This document shows positions 11,405 through 22,375 of a stretch of 64,000 bases of DNA, one piece after another. The DNA is from Macrotrachela quadricornifera (lineage: Eukaryota; Rotifera; Eurotatoria; Philodinida; Philodinidae). Position 1 is the first letter of the stretch; each line of letters starts with the position of its first letter. A model generated the notes under the pieces. The model made no database searches and had not been told where the DNA came from. It was given only the letters and a program-made list of their open reading frames with translations. The stretch lies in the NCBI GenBank assembly GCA_022393335.1, contig JAJEKB010020036.1, positions 87,933 through 151,932 of the forward strand. Direction: 5' to 3'. Both the position numbers and the translations under genes were made by a program.

Positions 11405-11480
11405 AAGGAAGTAGCTCTATCCACATATGTGCACATAGCTAGTCGGCTATGTATACTTGTGCGGATATAGTTACTTCCAT
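11405..11480. repeat. 76-bp imperfect palindrome
   Basis: AAGGAAGTAGCTCTATCC at the left end is complementary to GGATATAGTTACTTCCAT at the right end. The centre (CATAGCTAGTCGGCTATG) continues the pairing, giving arms of about 33 bp and almost no loop. It follows an (AT)n tract and lies just upstream of the protease pseudogene exon, so it may be a tiny MITE inserted in a former intron. Confidence 0.75.
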
Positions 11481-11516
11481 AATTAAATATATAAATAATG
11501 CAATTTGTATTTTCAG

Positions 11517-11744
11517 CAAGAAATTGATTCACCTGACCAGTAATTTTGTGCTGGTTATGAAAATGATTTATCCAATACATGTCAAGCTGATAGTGGTTCA
11601 TTATTAATGTTCTTTAATGAACAACTTTGGGAACCTGTTGGAATTATTACTTATGGAATAGGTTGTGCACAAACAATGTTATCTGGAGTTTATACACGTG
11701 TATCAGCTTATCTTGATTGGATTTATGATCGAATTGAGTATTAA
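11517..11744 (+). pseudogene. trypsin-like (S1) serine protease, last-exon fragment with a nonsense codon
   Basis: After a TTTTCAG acceptor the frame reads ...DQ, TAA (11541-11543), FCAGYENDLSNTCQADSGS, and on to VGIITYGIGCA....GVYTRVSAYLDWI and a TAA at 11742-11744. This is the C-terminal part of a chymotrypsin-fold protease: the FCAG block, the C-Q-x-DSGS catalytic-serine block (usually GDSGGP), the Y-G-x-G-C segment and the VYTRVS..LDWI terminal helix. The in-frame stop in place of the usual ...xMFCAG residue, and the absence of recognisable exons with the catalytic His and Asp upstream, show it is dead. Confidence 0.85.
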
Positions 11745-12080
11745 AACAAATTTATTTTATTTGATTATATACATGTATATATAAAAATAACTGCAAAAAA
11801 AAACTTTTAAACCCAAATACCATTTGGGCATAAGGTTATCAGGTGATGGAAATGAATGGAAACAATATGATGAATTAGCAAGATCTATTTGACAAAGAAA
11901 AAGAAAAGAATGTTTTAAATTTTTTCGAAAAACTTTTTATGTTTAAAGTGATACATATGTATACATGTGGACATATGCACAATGTGATGAAATTCTAACC
12001 TCGTTTAATGATTGTTTCGCTATTTACTACTAAAATTTTATACATGAAATAAAGTTTGTTTTTAGAAAAATTTAACTTAC

Positions 12081-12258
12081 TATTAATTACTGAATCATCT
12101 AATTTAATTAATTCATTTTCAAATTCAATTATTTGTTTTCTATGTTGTTGAATAATATGTTCTATATCATCATTACCCTGAATGAATGTAGATATCAATT
12201 CTTATTGTTGTTTGAAGAAGGAATTTGAACGTTCGATATCATGTTTAAATTGAGTTAT
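12081..12258 (-). pseudogene. coiled-coil exon fragment with in-frame stop
   Basis: The minus strand reads ITQFKHDIERSNSFFKQQ, a TAA at 12202-12204, then ELISTFIQGNDDIEHIIQQH and a further Glu/Lys/Leu-rich helix, ending at a GTAAGT donor (after 12081). The same reading frame is coding-like on both sides of the stop. It resembles the coiled-coil halves of rotifer B-box proteins such as the one at 8.4-8.9 kb, but homology cannot be shown by eye. Treated as a decayed exon. Confidence 0.5.
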
Positions 12259-12730
12259 TTTTTATAAAGAATAGGCATGAAATAAAAAACTTTTGTTTTA
12301 AACATTTTAAGATAGATTTAGTTTTCTTTTTAGTTCGACCTGATCAGTAATAGAAAGACTAGTACATGTTTAGGTTGTCTTTTTTTCTTTTCAATATGCA
12401 TTGAGATTATCCAGGATTAAAAACAGCTCATTTACTCTCTAATAATTTCTCTATGAATCTTCGAGGTGGCAAATTCAATTGCATTTTTCCATACCATAAC
12501 AATAGTGCTTAATTAAAAAAAAATTACTTCTATAAGCATCGAAGTTTTCACATGCTCTTTCAAACGTGGAAAAATATTTGACTTCGATTCATATTGTAAT
12601 TTTACAAGTGAGTGCGAAAAAAAACATGTTATTTATGAAATACTAGACTTCTGTTGATCATTTCATGCATTTATCTTATTTTCGACTATTCTGATGGAAA
12701 TATATTTGTTTTTGAAGAAGGGAAGGAGAG

Positions 12731-13043
12731 CTAATGATTTGTCATCAGATTTAGACACCACTGGTTATTCATTGGCATAAGATACAAATAATATCTTTGT
12801 TGTTTTTCAAGTTGGCAGTACCCTTCCATATCTAGTCTTTGGTAAATTGATTCATTTTTCATTATTATGAACATATAAAGGTTCAACTTTACTGGCAAAA
12901 CTCGATTCATATTCATGTTTAGATATATTGCACTCGACAGACTCTAAGTATGACATATTAATTGTGTCAAGATATATCATATCATCCAAACTAATATTAG
13001 AATAATAAATTTTTGTTTCAAATTGATTTCTTGATGATTGCAT
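12731..13043 (-). pseudogene. possible decayed coding fragment, unrecognised
   Basis: Two overlapping minus-strand frames (13043-12852 and 12916-12731) each give a protein-like stretch. The first ends ISKHEYESSFASKVEPLYVHNNEK and the second continues YQRLDMEGYCQLEKQQRYYL, so a frameshift near 12855 could join them. I recognise no domain. It sits in the same stretch as two clear gene fragments, which is the main reason to list it. Confidence 0.25.
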
Positions 13044-13288
13044 AGGAATTTATTTGTATATCAACGTGTTAAAATAAATTTCTAAACTTTAGTAACACAT
13101 ACTTTTTTTCTTATACCAGTCAATTCCTCAAACAAGACTGGGATTATGAAAAATGTTTTAGGCTATTGTAATGCAATTTAACGAAATTAAAAATATTGAA
13201 ATATAAAAAAGACCTAGAATACATACATTAGTTTGTGGCTTTTTTCTTTATATGTAATAGATTTTGATTAAAAAAAAGTGGTGATTTA

Positions 13289-13536
13289 ATCAAAACTAAT
13301 ATCACATTTTGAATCAGCGTGAAAAAATTGAGTCAATTTATATGTATTTTAAATACTTATGAGACATTTTTTTCTATTAAAAAATCTGCCTACACACTCC
13401 TCAGCGAATGACTAAACTTTGAGGAGAAGAAAGAAAACTTTTTTTTAAATCGAACAAAATGTCTCAAAAGTATTTAGTATACACATAAATTGTCTCAATT
13501 TTTCACGCTGATTCAGGATATGATATTAGTTTTGAT
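13289..13536. repeat. MITE-like inverted repeat, about 82-bp arms
   Basis: The left arm 13289-13370 (starts ATCAAAACTAATATCA) is the reverse complement of the right arm 13456-13536 (ends TGATATTAGTTTTGAT). Scattered mismatches and small indels are present, and both arms contain GAATCAGCGTGAAAAA. The 85-bp centre has its own small hairpin (CTCCTCAG...CTTTGAGGAG). There is no coding capacity. Typical size and form for a non-autonomous DNA transposon; no clear target duplication is visible. Confidence 0.85.
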
Positions 13537-14639
13537 CATATTGCCATTGTTTTATGGTCTTATGTGAAACTTTATTCACAAAATCTTTATAAGGTTGTGT
13601 AGAGCGCGAAATTCCCTACAAGATACACTATACTAATGTTTTGACCCAAATAATCTCGATGAATACAAACTGAGAGAGATACAAGCAAAATAATGGAACT
13701 AATATCTTTCTATGTATTTCAGACTCCTTTTCGTATTTCAATACTTATAATTCCGTTAAATAATATTACAAAAGTCTAAAACATTTTTCAAAATCTCAGT
13801 TTTACATGAGGAATCACTTGATATAAAATAAAGTATATATTAGTTTTTATCATAAAATCATAACACTCGATAGCCCTATAAAATCTCTTTTAAGCACACT
13901 AAAGTTTTATTGTTGGTGACTTTAATAAGACAAAACTGATAGAAAGCAGACAAGTTTACGACATATGTCATAGATAATCAACAATCTATACGAATTGAAA
14001 TATTTTCAAATACACTCAATTCTTAATTTTAATATAATTTGATTGACATTTAAAAGTAAAAAACTATGATATTCTACTTTATAAAAATACTTTCCTTTTC
14101 ACAATGAATTAATCATAAACGAAAAAAGAAACTATTTTAAAATAAAGAAAATTGTTAATCTTTTATTATAATGACATTAAAAAAAAAATAATTCATTTAG
14201 AAATCATACGATATGTATTTGTAAAAAGAAAAAAAATTCATTTTTACTTGTTTCTATTATTTATTCTAACTTTTATTATAAAAGACATCGACAAGACCGA
14301 TGACATTATTGCTTCACCAACAAATAAAGTGTCAATTTACAAAAAAAAATTTCATCTCATGCTAAGCATTTTTTGTTTGTCTTTAATGTTGTTGCTGTTG
14401 TTGTTATTTTAACTATCCTTCAATTAACAGAAAAGAAAAAGAAGGTAATGGTAGTAAAAGTGGCTTTGTAATCAAACCAATCCATAACAACAACCATGAT
14501 TGGTAACTAACATGTGTACATGAAAATTATATTCGTTTTCTTTTTTTTTTTTTTTTCGTTTTTTGTACTTCATTCATTCTTTATAATAAAATACTTTCAA
14601 TATTTTTTCTTCAGTTTTTCTTCTTGTAAACGTACATAT
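13537..14639. other. intergenic / 5' flank of the following gene
   Basis: Mostly AT-rich. A long T-run and a TTTTTCTTCAG acceptor-like site at about 14590-14613 lie just before the start codon at 14640, so the last part may be a 5' UTR intron. ORFs at 14152-14412 and upstream of 14640 are Lys/Phe/Leu-rich read-throughs of A/T runs, not genes. Confidence 0.45.
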
Positions 14640-16488
14640 ATGTCGTCTGTAATCTTTCAACCGTTATTACATGATCCACTTGGATGGAAAGCATCTAATT
14701 CAACATATACTGATCATTATAAATGGAGAAAATATCGATCAACAAGTAAAGATAAAAAAATTTCAACTTATGGTCAAAAGTATCAAAGACAATTACAACA
14801 ACAACAAGCTAATCAATGCGTACCAGTAGCATCAAATGGAGAACAAACAATTAATCGTGTTATTGTAGTAAAAAAAAATGAAGATAATCAACAACCACCA
14901 ATTTCATATCGATATTCACCATCAAAAACACCAGTTTATATTGTTGAATATAAACAACGACCTGTTTCAGCTGATGCAGTTAAAAATTTCTTCTTTTTTA
15001 CTATTTAAAATAATTTATTACTCTTTTTTAGGATACTGCATATGGTTCAAAAGTATCACAGCGACCACCAACTGCATCAGTAGTAATTGAAGGTAAAAGA
15101 ATTTTCTTTTTTTTTAAATTTAATTTACGAAAAAATGAATAAAAAATTATTTCAATAGAAAAAACTCGTCCAATTACAGCATTTGAAACTCGTCAATCAA
15201 CAGAAGAAAAAATATCAAATGATTCTAATAATGACAATAATCGACATTGGCTTACATATCCAAATCCTAAAACACCTGAATATATAATTAATATAAAACA
15301 ACGTTTGGGACAATTAAAAGTTCCTTCTACACTTGCTCGACCTGTATCAGCATCGAATGCAATTGTTCAACAACAACGAGAAGAAACACCTCAAAAAACG
15401 ACTCGTCCATCATCTGCTTCAACTCAACAAAAACAACAAGCAAATGGTGATCAACATCATTTTCTTACTTTTAATGTACGTGAAACACCAGATGATTTAC
15501 GTGCTACTCGCTATCGTATTGATAAACATCGATATAATCCATCATTGGATAGTTATCCACCACGTCCACAAACATGTCCAGAACGTACTGATGTTATTAT
15601 CAAATCAGCAACACCACATGAAATTGAGAATGAACAATTAACATTACAACTACCTAAAAATGATGCATGGGTTGTTGATGAAGAAAGAAAAACAACATTC
15701 CCCGACAATGAATCTTCATCAATTCTTATACAAATGGTTGATTGTGATGGTTTACCTAATGAATATGTTGATGCACTTGAAACAGCTAATGCAGCACAAG
15801 AAGAATATCAAAGAAGTTTAAAAATGAGTGCTAATAGAAGACCTGATAATCCTGTTTATCGTCTTCCAACAATGTTACCTGATTATACAAGCAATTCATT
15901 TGTAAGTCAACAATCATTAACAAAAAATGTTTATATAAGGTTTCTTTTATATCTATATATATATCTATACATACATAAAGGTTGCGTATCAAAATCAACA
16001 GCAACCAACATCAATGAACAATCAATCACGGCAAGGTGCACGAACTTCACAAAATAATTTTGGTGCTTGGGTTAGAAATGCAACAGATAAAGGTAAAGAA
16101 ACAAAGAAAAAATTTTTCTTCAAAATTTTTTCTGGATTTATTTTAGAACGAGCATCAGCTATGAAAATTTTACATGACGTTCTTAATCAACCAGTAACAG
16201 GTTATGATAATCAAACAAAACAAAGATCAGTATTTAAACAACCACCAATGCCACCACCAGTTCGTACTTCATCAGCAACACGAAAATTAGGTCGTACACG
16301 TACTCAACATCAATTTCCATGTGAAATATGTGAAAAACTTCTTATTAAACGACATGTATGGGATTTAAGTGGGTAAGAAATTTTTTTTAAAAAAAAGAAA
16401 ATTTTATATTTATTAAAATCAAATATTAAACAGGTCAGAGACAATAACTTGTCCTCATCATCCTCAGGGTATTCAAGTTCGGGCATAA
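14640..16488 (+). CDS. conserved-looking protein of unknown function with C-terminal Cys/His motif (6 coding exons, 511 aa)
   Basis: Coding exons are 14640-14978, 15032-15092, 15159-15901, 15981-16092, 16147-16372 and 16434-16488. All introns are GT-AG and 53-79 bp, and the sum is 1536 nt. The start MSSVIFQPLLHDPLGW was chosen because upstream codons translate only a T-run. The N-terminal motif DPLGWKASNSTYTDHYKWRKY and repeated phrases such as TPVYIVEYKQRPVSA and TPEYIINIKQR alternate with Gln/Ser-rich linkers. The C-terminus has CEICEKLLIKRHVWDLSG...CPHHP, a possible zinc site split by the last intron. Tyr/Trp/Lys box repeats of this kind occur in axonemal microtubule-binding proteins, so a ciliary role is a guess only. 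I do not recognise the family. Confidence 0.8.
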
Positions 16489-17835
16489 TATCTTAGGTTC
16501 GCAGATGTGTCATTTTTCACTTGTGTTTATATACATTCACAGAATTATTTTTTCATTGTCTCGAATTACTTTATTTTTTTAATTGATGTATCTTTCTTTT
16601 TATATTCTAGCGTCAAATGTCCACATGCGACAATTATCTCGTAAAAAAAAGAAACAAAATATATGAACACATGAGTTCTTTTTTTTTTTTTAATCACTTA
16701 TTTTTGTAAAAATAAGAAAGAAAGAAATTATAAATATAGAAAAGTTTTTGATAAAGAATTTATTGTTGTTGAAGTTGAAAAAATTATATCTCGTAATTGA
16801 CGATATCAAATTTCATTACAATGAATAACTGAAATCATTTAAGAATATGTAGTTTATTTCATTGTATTATTATCGTTGGATTTCTGGAAGACGAAAAGTC
16901 CAACTTTCAAATCTTTAATGAACCTCTCAAATTTATCTAAAAATCATAACGTTCTAACAAAAAAATTTTAGTAGGATTAACACATCTCGAAATGGCTATA
17001 TTGTGAAGATATACGACTTAGTAGGTATTGTAGAGAACAGATTGCTCTATTTAAAAGATATTCAGAGGTTCATTATTTATGAGCCATGCATTATTTTGTT
17101 ATGAAAGTATAGCCTATGTAGCCTAAAATAATTTAGAAACACACATTTTCCAACTTTCAAAAAAGTTGCCAGAACTATTTTTAGAGATGTCTAATGTTAG
17201 ACTTTTCTTTCTTCTCATGTATGTTCTGAAAAAAATATGGTTGGTATAAAATATGTAGTTTAGATCTTGCTCTTTCTAATAAAAAAAAAGTTAGACTCTC
17301 TAAGATATTCCTAAACGAAGAAACATATCTCGACATTTTGGCTATCACTTTTACATCACAAGTTAATACTTTAATTTGTTGTGTTAGTAACAGTGAATTT
17401 GTTAAAAGCAACTAATGGATATTGTTTCGTTGTTATTGATTGTTTGTGTGAAAATAATTTCAAAGGTTTTTTTGTATTTGAATTTGTATTAGACAATTTA
17501 AATGGTACACAATTTACCTATATATATTGTTTTAATTGCTCGCATATAAACTGTATTAACATATATACAATACCAATAATATCGACAAATATTTGTAGTG
17601 TATACTTAGGATAAAATGAATCATCTTCATAATCTGTACAGTTAAATATATCTTCTTCACCAGACTATGTATCCTTACATATTTTGAAAAATGATTGACT
17701 TAATTTACTTTATTTTTATATCATTAATCGATTTGTATACACTTTTAAATAGCATTCTTCTATTAATAAAAAATTAAAATTAAAATTAAAAGTTTATATT
17801 CACACTATATAGTTGGTATGCTTTTTTTATTTTTG
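16489..17835. other. intergenic between convergent genes
   Basis: Holds the 3' flanks of the two convergent genes. Several AATAAA-type words and A/T runs are present. The small ORFs here (77 codons or less, both strands) have random composition. No RNA gene or repeat recognised. Confidence 0.5.
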
Positions 17836-18669
17836 TTAAAGAATAATACGTTCAAAATTTTGATAAACAGTCGGAGCAATACTTGACGAAAATTTATTAT
17901 CCATATCTTCATAGGTAGGCCATTTAGAAATATCGGATGGTTTATGAGAATTAACATGTAACATTATTGTATCAAGTATTGATTGCCGAGCATATTGATG
18001 TTTTTTATTTTGATAATTTTTTGAAGATGATGTAACTTTAGTAAATGAATGAGTATTAGCTTTTGATAAAGTTTCATCAACATTGTCAATTTTAACTTTT
18101 GGAATTATTTTAGGTTTATTTAAATTTTTTTCATAAGCTGTTGGTGCACTTATTACACGAAAATTTTTTGTGGGTCTAAAATACAATATATTGATTTAAA
18201 TTTAAAAGAAAAAAGAAAATTTATATATTATTTACATAAATGTTTGTTTTGTTTTTAAAATTGATTTTGGTCGAGATTCCATTGTTGTTGAAATATTAGT
18301 TGACGTAATACTTAATGTAACAGCTCGAGATGAATTTGATAAATTACTATTTGATCTTTTATTTTGATCATCATTTTTATTAATAATAATTTCTTGGGAT
18401 GGAACTTTTGATCGTTCTCGTATATGATTTATATATTCTTTATGTAATCGTTGTTCAGCTAAACGATTTTCAATATATTGAGTTTTCAATTGTTTTTGAC
18501 GAGCAATTCGAGCTTCCTGTTCTTGACGATATCGAGTTTGAGTTAACAATTGTCTTAATTTTGATTGATAAAATTTATAATAAGATGCACCTAATGTTGT
18601 TTCCGGTTTTTCGGATGAATATAATGAGATATCATTATTTATATTTTCTAGCATTAATGTCATAGCCAT
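17836..18669 (-). CDS. basic coiled-coil protein of unknown function (2 exons, 257 aa)
   Basis: Exon 1 is 18669-18236 and exon 2 is 18175-17836, separated by a 60-bp GT-AG intron. The sum is 774 nt, ending in TAA. Residues about 28-75 (ASYYKFYQSKLRQLLTQ and the following RQEQEARIARQKQLK region) form a charged helix of about 50 residues, probably a coiled coil. The remainder is Ser/Thr/Lys/Asn-rich with an SKVPSQE and a SRPKSILK phrase. There is no signal peptide or TM segment. It converges on the 14.6-16.5 kb gene. No family recognised; a cytoskeletal or ciliary role would be only a guess. Confidence 0.78.
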
Positions 18670-19323
18670 CGTCCTTGTTTTGAATAAAAAAGAAAAAAAA
18701 AACTAAATGTGATGTTAAATCAATTCCGATTAATATAACTACATTTTTTTTTATTGATTTAATACTTCGATATTTGATTGCTCTACATAATGACTCACAA
18801 GTGACGTTAAAGGATTCTTATCAAGAGAAAAAGAAAGTCGTCGATTATATGAAGCCGTTCGGGTGTTAACAACTTAACTAAAAAGTAACAATAATGAAAA
18901 AAAAATAAGAAGAGAGAGAGAGAAGAAAAAAAAATTAAAAAATGATGTTTTTCTTTCCTAGACATGTAAAATGAAAAAAAAAAATAAGAAAAACTTGTTA
19001 TTGATCGAAGGAATTTAATTGACTATTATATATATACTTCAAGTGATTTGTTTTTGAAAATTCATACCCAAAAAAATGTTTCTTTTTGCATAATCGATTT
19101 AAAGAAAACGCCTTGCAAATGAATTATTTTATTCATAATACAATATACAATGTTACAGATTTTCCTATCCCGTTTATTTTTTGAAGTATTATGACTTTTG
19201 ATGAACAGAAAATATCTTTTGTCATTTGTTATATTATATGCAGCAAATATTGTAAGAATATACTAAACAGACTTAGAAGAGTTTATAGAGCGCATATATA
19301 CTGACGAGAAGATCGATTGAATT
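18670..19323. other. upstream flank, purine-rich tracts
   Basis: Probable promoter/5' UTR side of the minus-strand gene ending at 18669. It contains a GAGA-type low-complexity stretch near 18910-18930 and A-rich tracts. No gene seen. Confidence 0.4.
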
Positions 19324-19627
19324 GATAATTCGCTTCTGAGTTTCAACTTTGTGCATAAGGTAGGTGCCAGTGAGTCATGAAAAACCTTAAAAGAACATGT
19401 GCCTTTAGATTTTCCTTTCGGAATTCTTGTAACTAGACGATCCTGAAAGAATTAGGTCAAAATGTCGTCATTTGATTTAGTAGTGTACACCGTGGTATAG
19501 GCTGGAATTACAGTAAAATAATTATATCTCTGGAGAGAAGACTTATGAGCACTTGTTCTTTTGAAGTTTTTTCTAACTCACTGAAGGTTACCTTATGTTC
19601 AGAGTTGGAACTCAAAAGCGATTTATC
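19324..19627. repeat. 304-bp MITE-like element with 79-bp inverted arms
   Basis: The left arm 19324-19402 (GATAATTCGCTTCTGAGTTT to CAAGTGC/CATGTGC) matches the reverse complement of 19549-19627 along its whole length, at roughly 80% by eye. GATAA(T/A)TCGCTT.TGAGTT lies at the tips and CATAAGGTA.....CAGTGAG in the middle. The internal 146 bp are unrelated and non-coding. Divergence between the arms suggests an old insertion. Confidence 0.75.
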
Positions 19628-20461
19628 AGTTCCCTCATAAATGTTGCATTACATTTGAAATAACATGATGAAAATGATTATAAAGAACTAAACTGATTGA
19701 GTGTAAGACAAATCGGTTTGTTGTAGACTTTCAGCATTGATGTTTGATAAGAAAAAGTGAAATGATTGGATTGATAATTGATAGAAAAGTTTGTTGACAG
19801 TTGATCTTGACATAATATTTTAATATGCTATGAAAATTGATATGATAGACACATAGATGTATGAAAAGAAGCGTTGAAATAACTATTTAGATCATGAAAG
19901 ATATGAAATAGTTCGGTCGTATCAATAAATTATTTATACGCTTATTGAAAATATTGAACTGTCTATAAAAAAGTTTCCTTCTTTTTTCTTAACTACTAAA
20001 CTATTTTCTGATGAATGCAGAATAGGTGATCGTCGATAATAAAGATTTTAATTATAAATTCGGCTGCGTCGTTCTATATAACCAGATCATTTATATGAAT
20101 ATTTTATTCTAATTGTGAATTGTTTTATCTTATTTAAATTATAAAAAAATTATTTTTTAAATAGAATTCTTAATTTATCTCCATTGTTCTTTATGATAAC
20201 GAATAACAAAAAAAAAATAAAAGTTTCATATTTATAAAAAATATAAATGCTTCTCTATGTAAAACAAATGATTTATTTTTGTTTTATAAATAGAAAATCA
20301 ATCATTTATTTAATTTTATAAATATTTCAGAAAAGTGAATGAATAACCTACTTACAATTATTGTAGAAAGCAAAGATAAACTAATATTTCTATTCTCTAC
20401 ATTATAAGAAGTCCTGTAAAAAGAATTATTCTTGTTATTCATAAACATATAAACACTTTTA
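19628..20461. other. intergenic, nothing recognised
   Basis: AT-rich DNA with A-runs. No coding region longer than expected by chance and no recognised RNA gene. Confidence 0.45.
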
Positions 20462-20535
20462 AGTTGTGTTCAACTCAGAGCTACTTGTATTGCGTTCGCA
20501 ATCGGCTGGTCGTGGTTCGATCCCGGCATAATGTG
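20462..20535 (+). other. tRNA-derived sequence (SINE head candidate)
   Basis: Contains an exact RNA polymerase III B-box word, GGTTCGATCCC, at 20514-20524. About 30 bases earlier is an A-box-like AACTCAGAGC. Between them TTGTATTGCGTTCGCAA can form an anticodon-like stem with loop TTGCGTT. The 3' part CGGCATAATG would be the acceptor side. The D loop looks shortened and the acceptor does not close, so this is tRNA-derived rather than a functional tRNA. The GC-richer sequence continues to about 20660 (GCATTGCAACGCGTTGAG, GGTCGAAAGCGCGGC), which could be the SINE body. Confidence 0.45.
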
Positions 20536-20660
20536 ACGTAAATTTTTAAGTTTTTCTGAGGAAAAATAAAAACATCCACACGCTCGAAAATGTTGCATTT
20601 TGGACGCATTGCAACGCGTTGAGTTCTGTTGCTTACAAACGGTCGAAAGCGCGGCAAAAA

Positions 20661-21846
20661 TCTAAAAATGGTTACATGGGAAGGAAAGCAAGTTATTTGT
20701 TAGAAATTTATCAGCATCATTGATTAATCTCATGAAAAATTGAATAAGTTATAAGAACATTGAAAATATTTTTTCCAAGTTAAGATAACAATTGTGTTTC
20801 TTTTTTATTCATAATATGATATGTCCATCATGCAGATCTTTCTCGTCTTCATTATCATTAGAAAAAGAGAATCACAAAAAATTTGTAAATGAAAGAAAAA
20901 ACTTCTATTTTGTTTGTTGTTCTTTAAATGGAAAGTTTTCTTTCACGGTTACTAGGGAAATACATCGAAATAAAGCTTGTTCTTTTGAAGGAAATGTCCC
21001 AGTATTGTATAGATTCAGTAAGAGAATGAAAGTTATCTAACAATATGATTTCGTAAATTACATGACAACCTTTTGACTTATCACTTCTAGTGTTCGCTGC
21101 TGGTGTATTTTATCAATAGAATTAGATGGTATCTCTTTAAATTTAGGTATAGTTCAAATGACTAGCTTCATTTCTTATAGCGAGGATAAAGATATTTTTC
21201 ATGGTGATGTTTGAATTCAATTTCAAAGTACTAAAACTTTAAAAAAATACTTGTTTTGTTGATGCATATGAAAAATTCTACGTACCAATATGACATTTAT
21301 TAATATATTAACTTAACATAATTTGTTTTTATCTTATTTAGTTTTTTCTTTTTCGAGTTAAATTTATTATTCCAGTTATTAAGATAGTGATAAAATCCTC
21401 TTCATTTATTTATACAACTAGATTTACTATTAAACATCTTTAGCTTAGAAGTTTTTTTCTTGAAATTAAATACTAAAGTAGTATTATTATTAATCTAAAT
21501 TGAAAAGAAATTATTTTATTTCTTACGAGATTTTTCATTCAAGCTTTTAATTCAATTATCAAATTTGCCAATATTATCATTTCTTTACTTATTGTATCTT
21601 TTTTTAGATTTTATAACTAAATCGGGCTAAAATTATATGAATCAATAGAGGAATTGTTGATCTTTGGAATTATATATGAATGGAAAAGATCGATATAATT
21701 AGACGACTATAATTTACTCGACAAAGACAAATAATTAAAGTTTTGTTGAAAAAAATAATTTTTTAAATGTTTACTAAATTTTCAGTCAAAGTAAAAAGTA
21801 AATTGATAAAAAATATACATTTCGATAGAGATATGAATTGTTTGTT
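20661..21846. other. intergenic, one unrecognised ORF
   Basis: An 82-codon plus-strand ORF (20792-21040) has a Cys/Ser-rich start and no recognisable motif or splice partner. I do not annotate it as a gene. The rest is AT-rich with no signal. Confidence 0.4.
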
Positions 21847-22190
21847 TGCACCAATCGACGATCTTGCCCTATTCTTTCCAGGTTCTTGTTTTTCTTGATT
21901 TTGAGACAAGATTCTTTTTCCATTCCTTCTATACAAGATTCTTGCCTGAAAAAACTGATCTTGCCTTTCTGACAAGGTTCGTGTAGACCGAGTCTTGTCT
22001 GGCAAGGCAAGAAGTCCTCCTCCAGACAAGACTCTTGTATTCTTGCCTTCTTGACTGATTCTTGCTTTTCTTGAATTCTTTTCTGATTCTTATTATTCTT
22101 GATGTTCTTGCCTGATTCTTTTTTTTCTTAGATTCTAGTCTGTTTCTCATTTTTTGTACTGCTTGCCTGATTCAGGTTATATTAAAGAAT
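21847..22190. repeat. left subterminal array of the TIR element
   Basis: Repeats of AGACAAGATTCTT, ACAAGATTCTTGCCTGA, GATTCTTGC and CTTGCCTGATTC in alternating orientation follow the 48-bp tip. Minus-strand ORFs of 73-88 codons run through this array only because the motif lacks stops in one frame; they are not genes. Confidence 0.85.
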
Positions 22191-22375
22191 CTTTTTTTAG
22201 GTTATTATTACTCTCTTTTTCATATAATTTTATTATGATTTTGCACATCATGTACAAAAAAAATGTAAAAAAAACAAAAAAATACTTTTAATTTCATATG
22301 TTATTAAAACAGTTTCAATTTTTAACACAAGAAAAACACATAAATTTTTCGTTATCAAAAAAAAATCTTATTTTT

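Noticed and set aside
11820..11900. Plus-strand phrase LSGDGNEWKQYDELARS followed by a stop
   Set aside because: Too short to judge; noted only because it lies among decayed gene pieces.
21763..22150. Three minus-strand ORFs rich in Arg/Gln/Ser
   Set aside because: They are translations of the subterminal repeat motif, which happens to lack stops.
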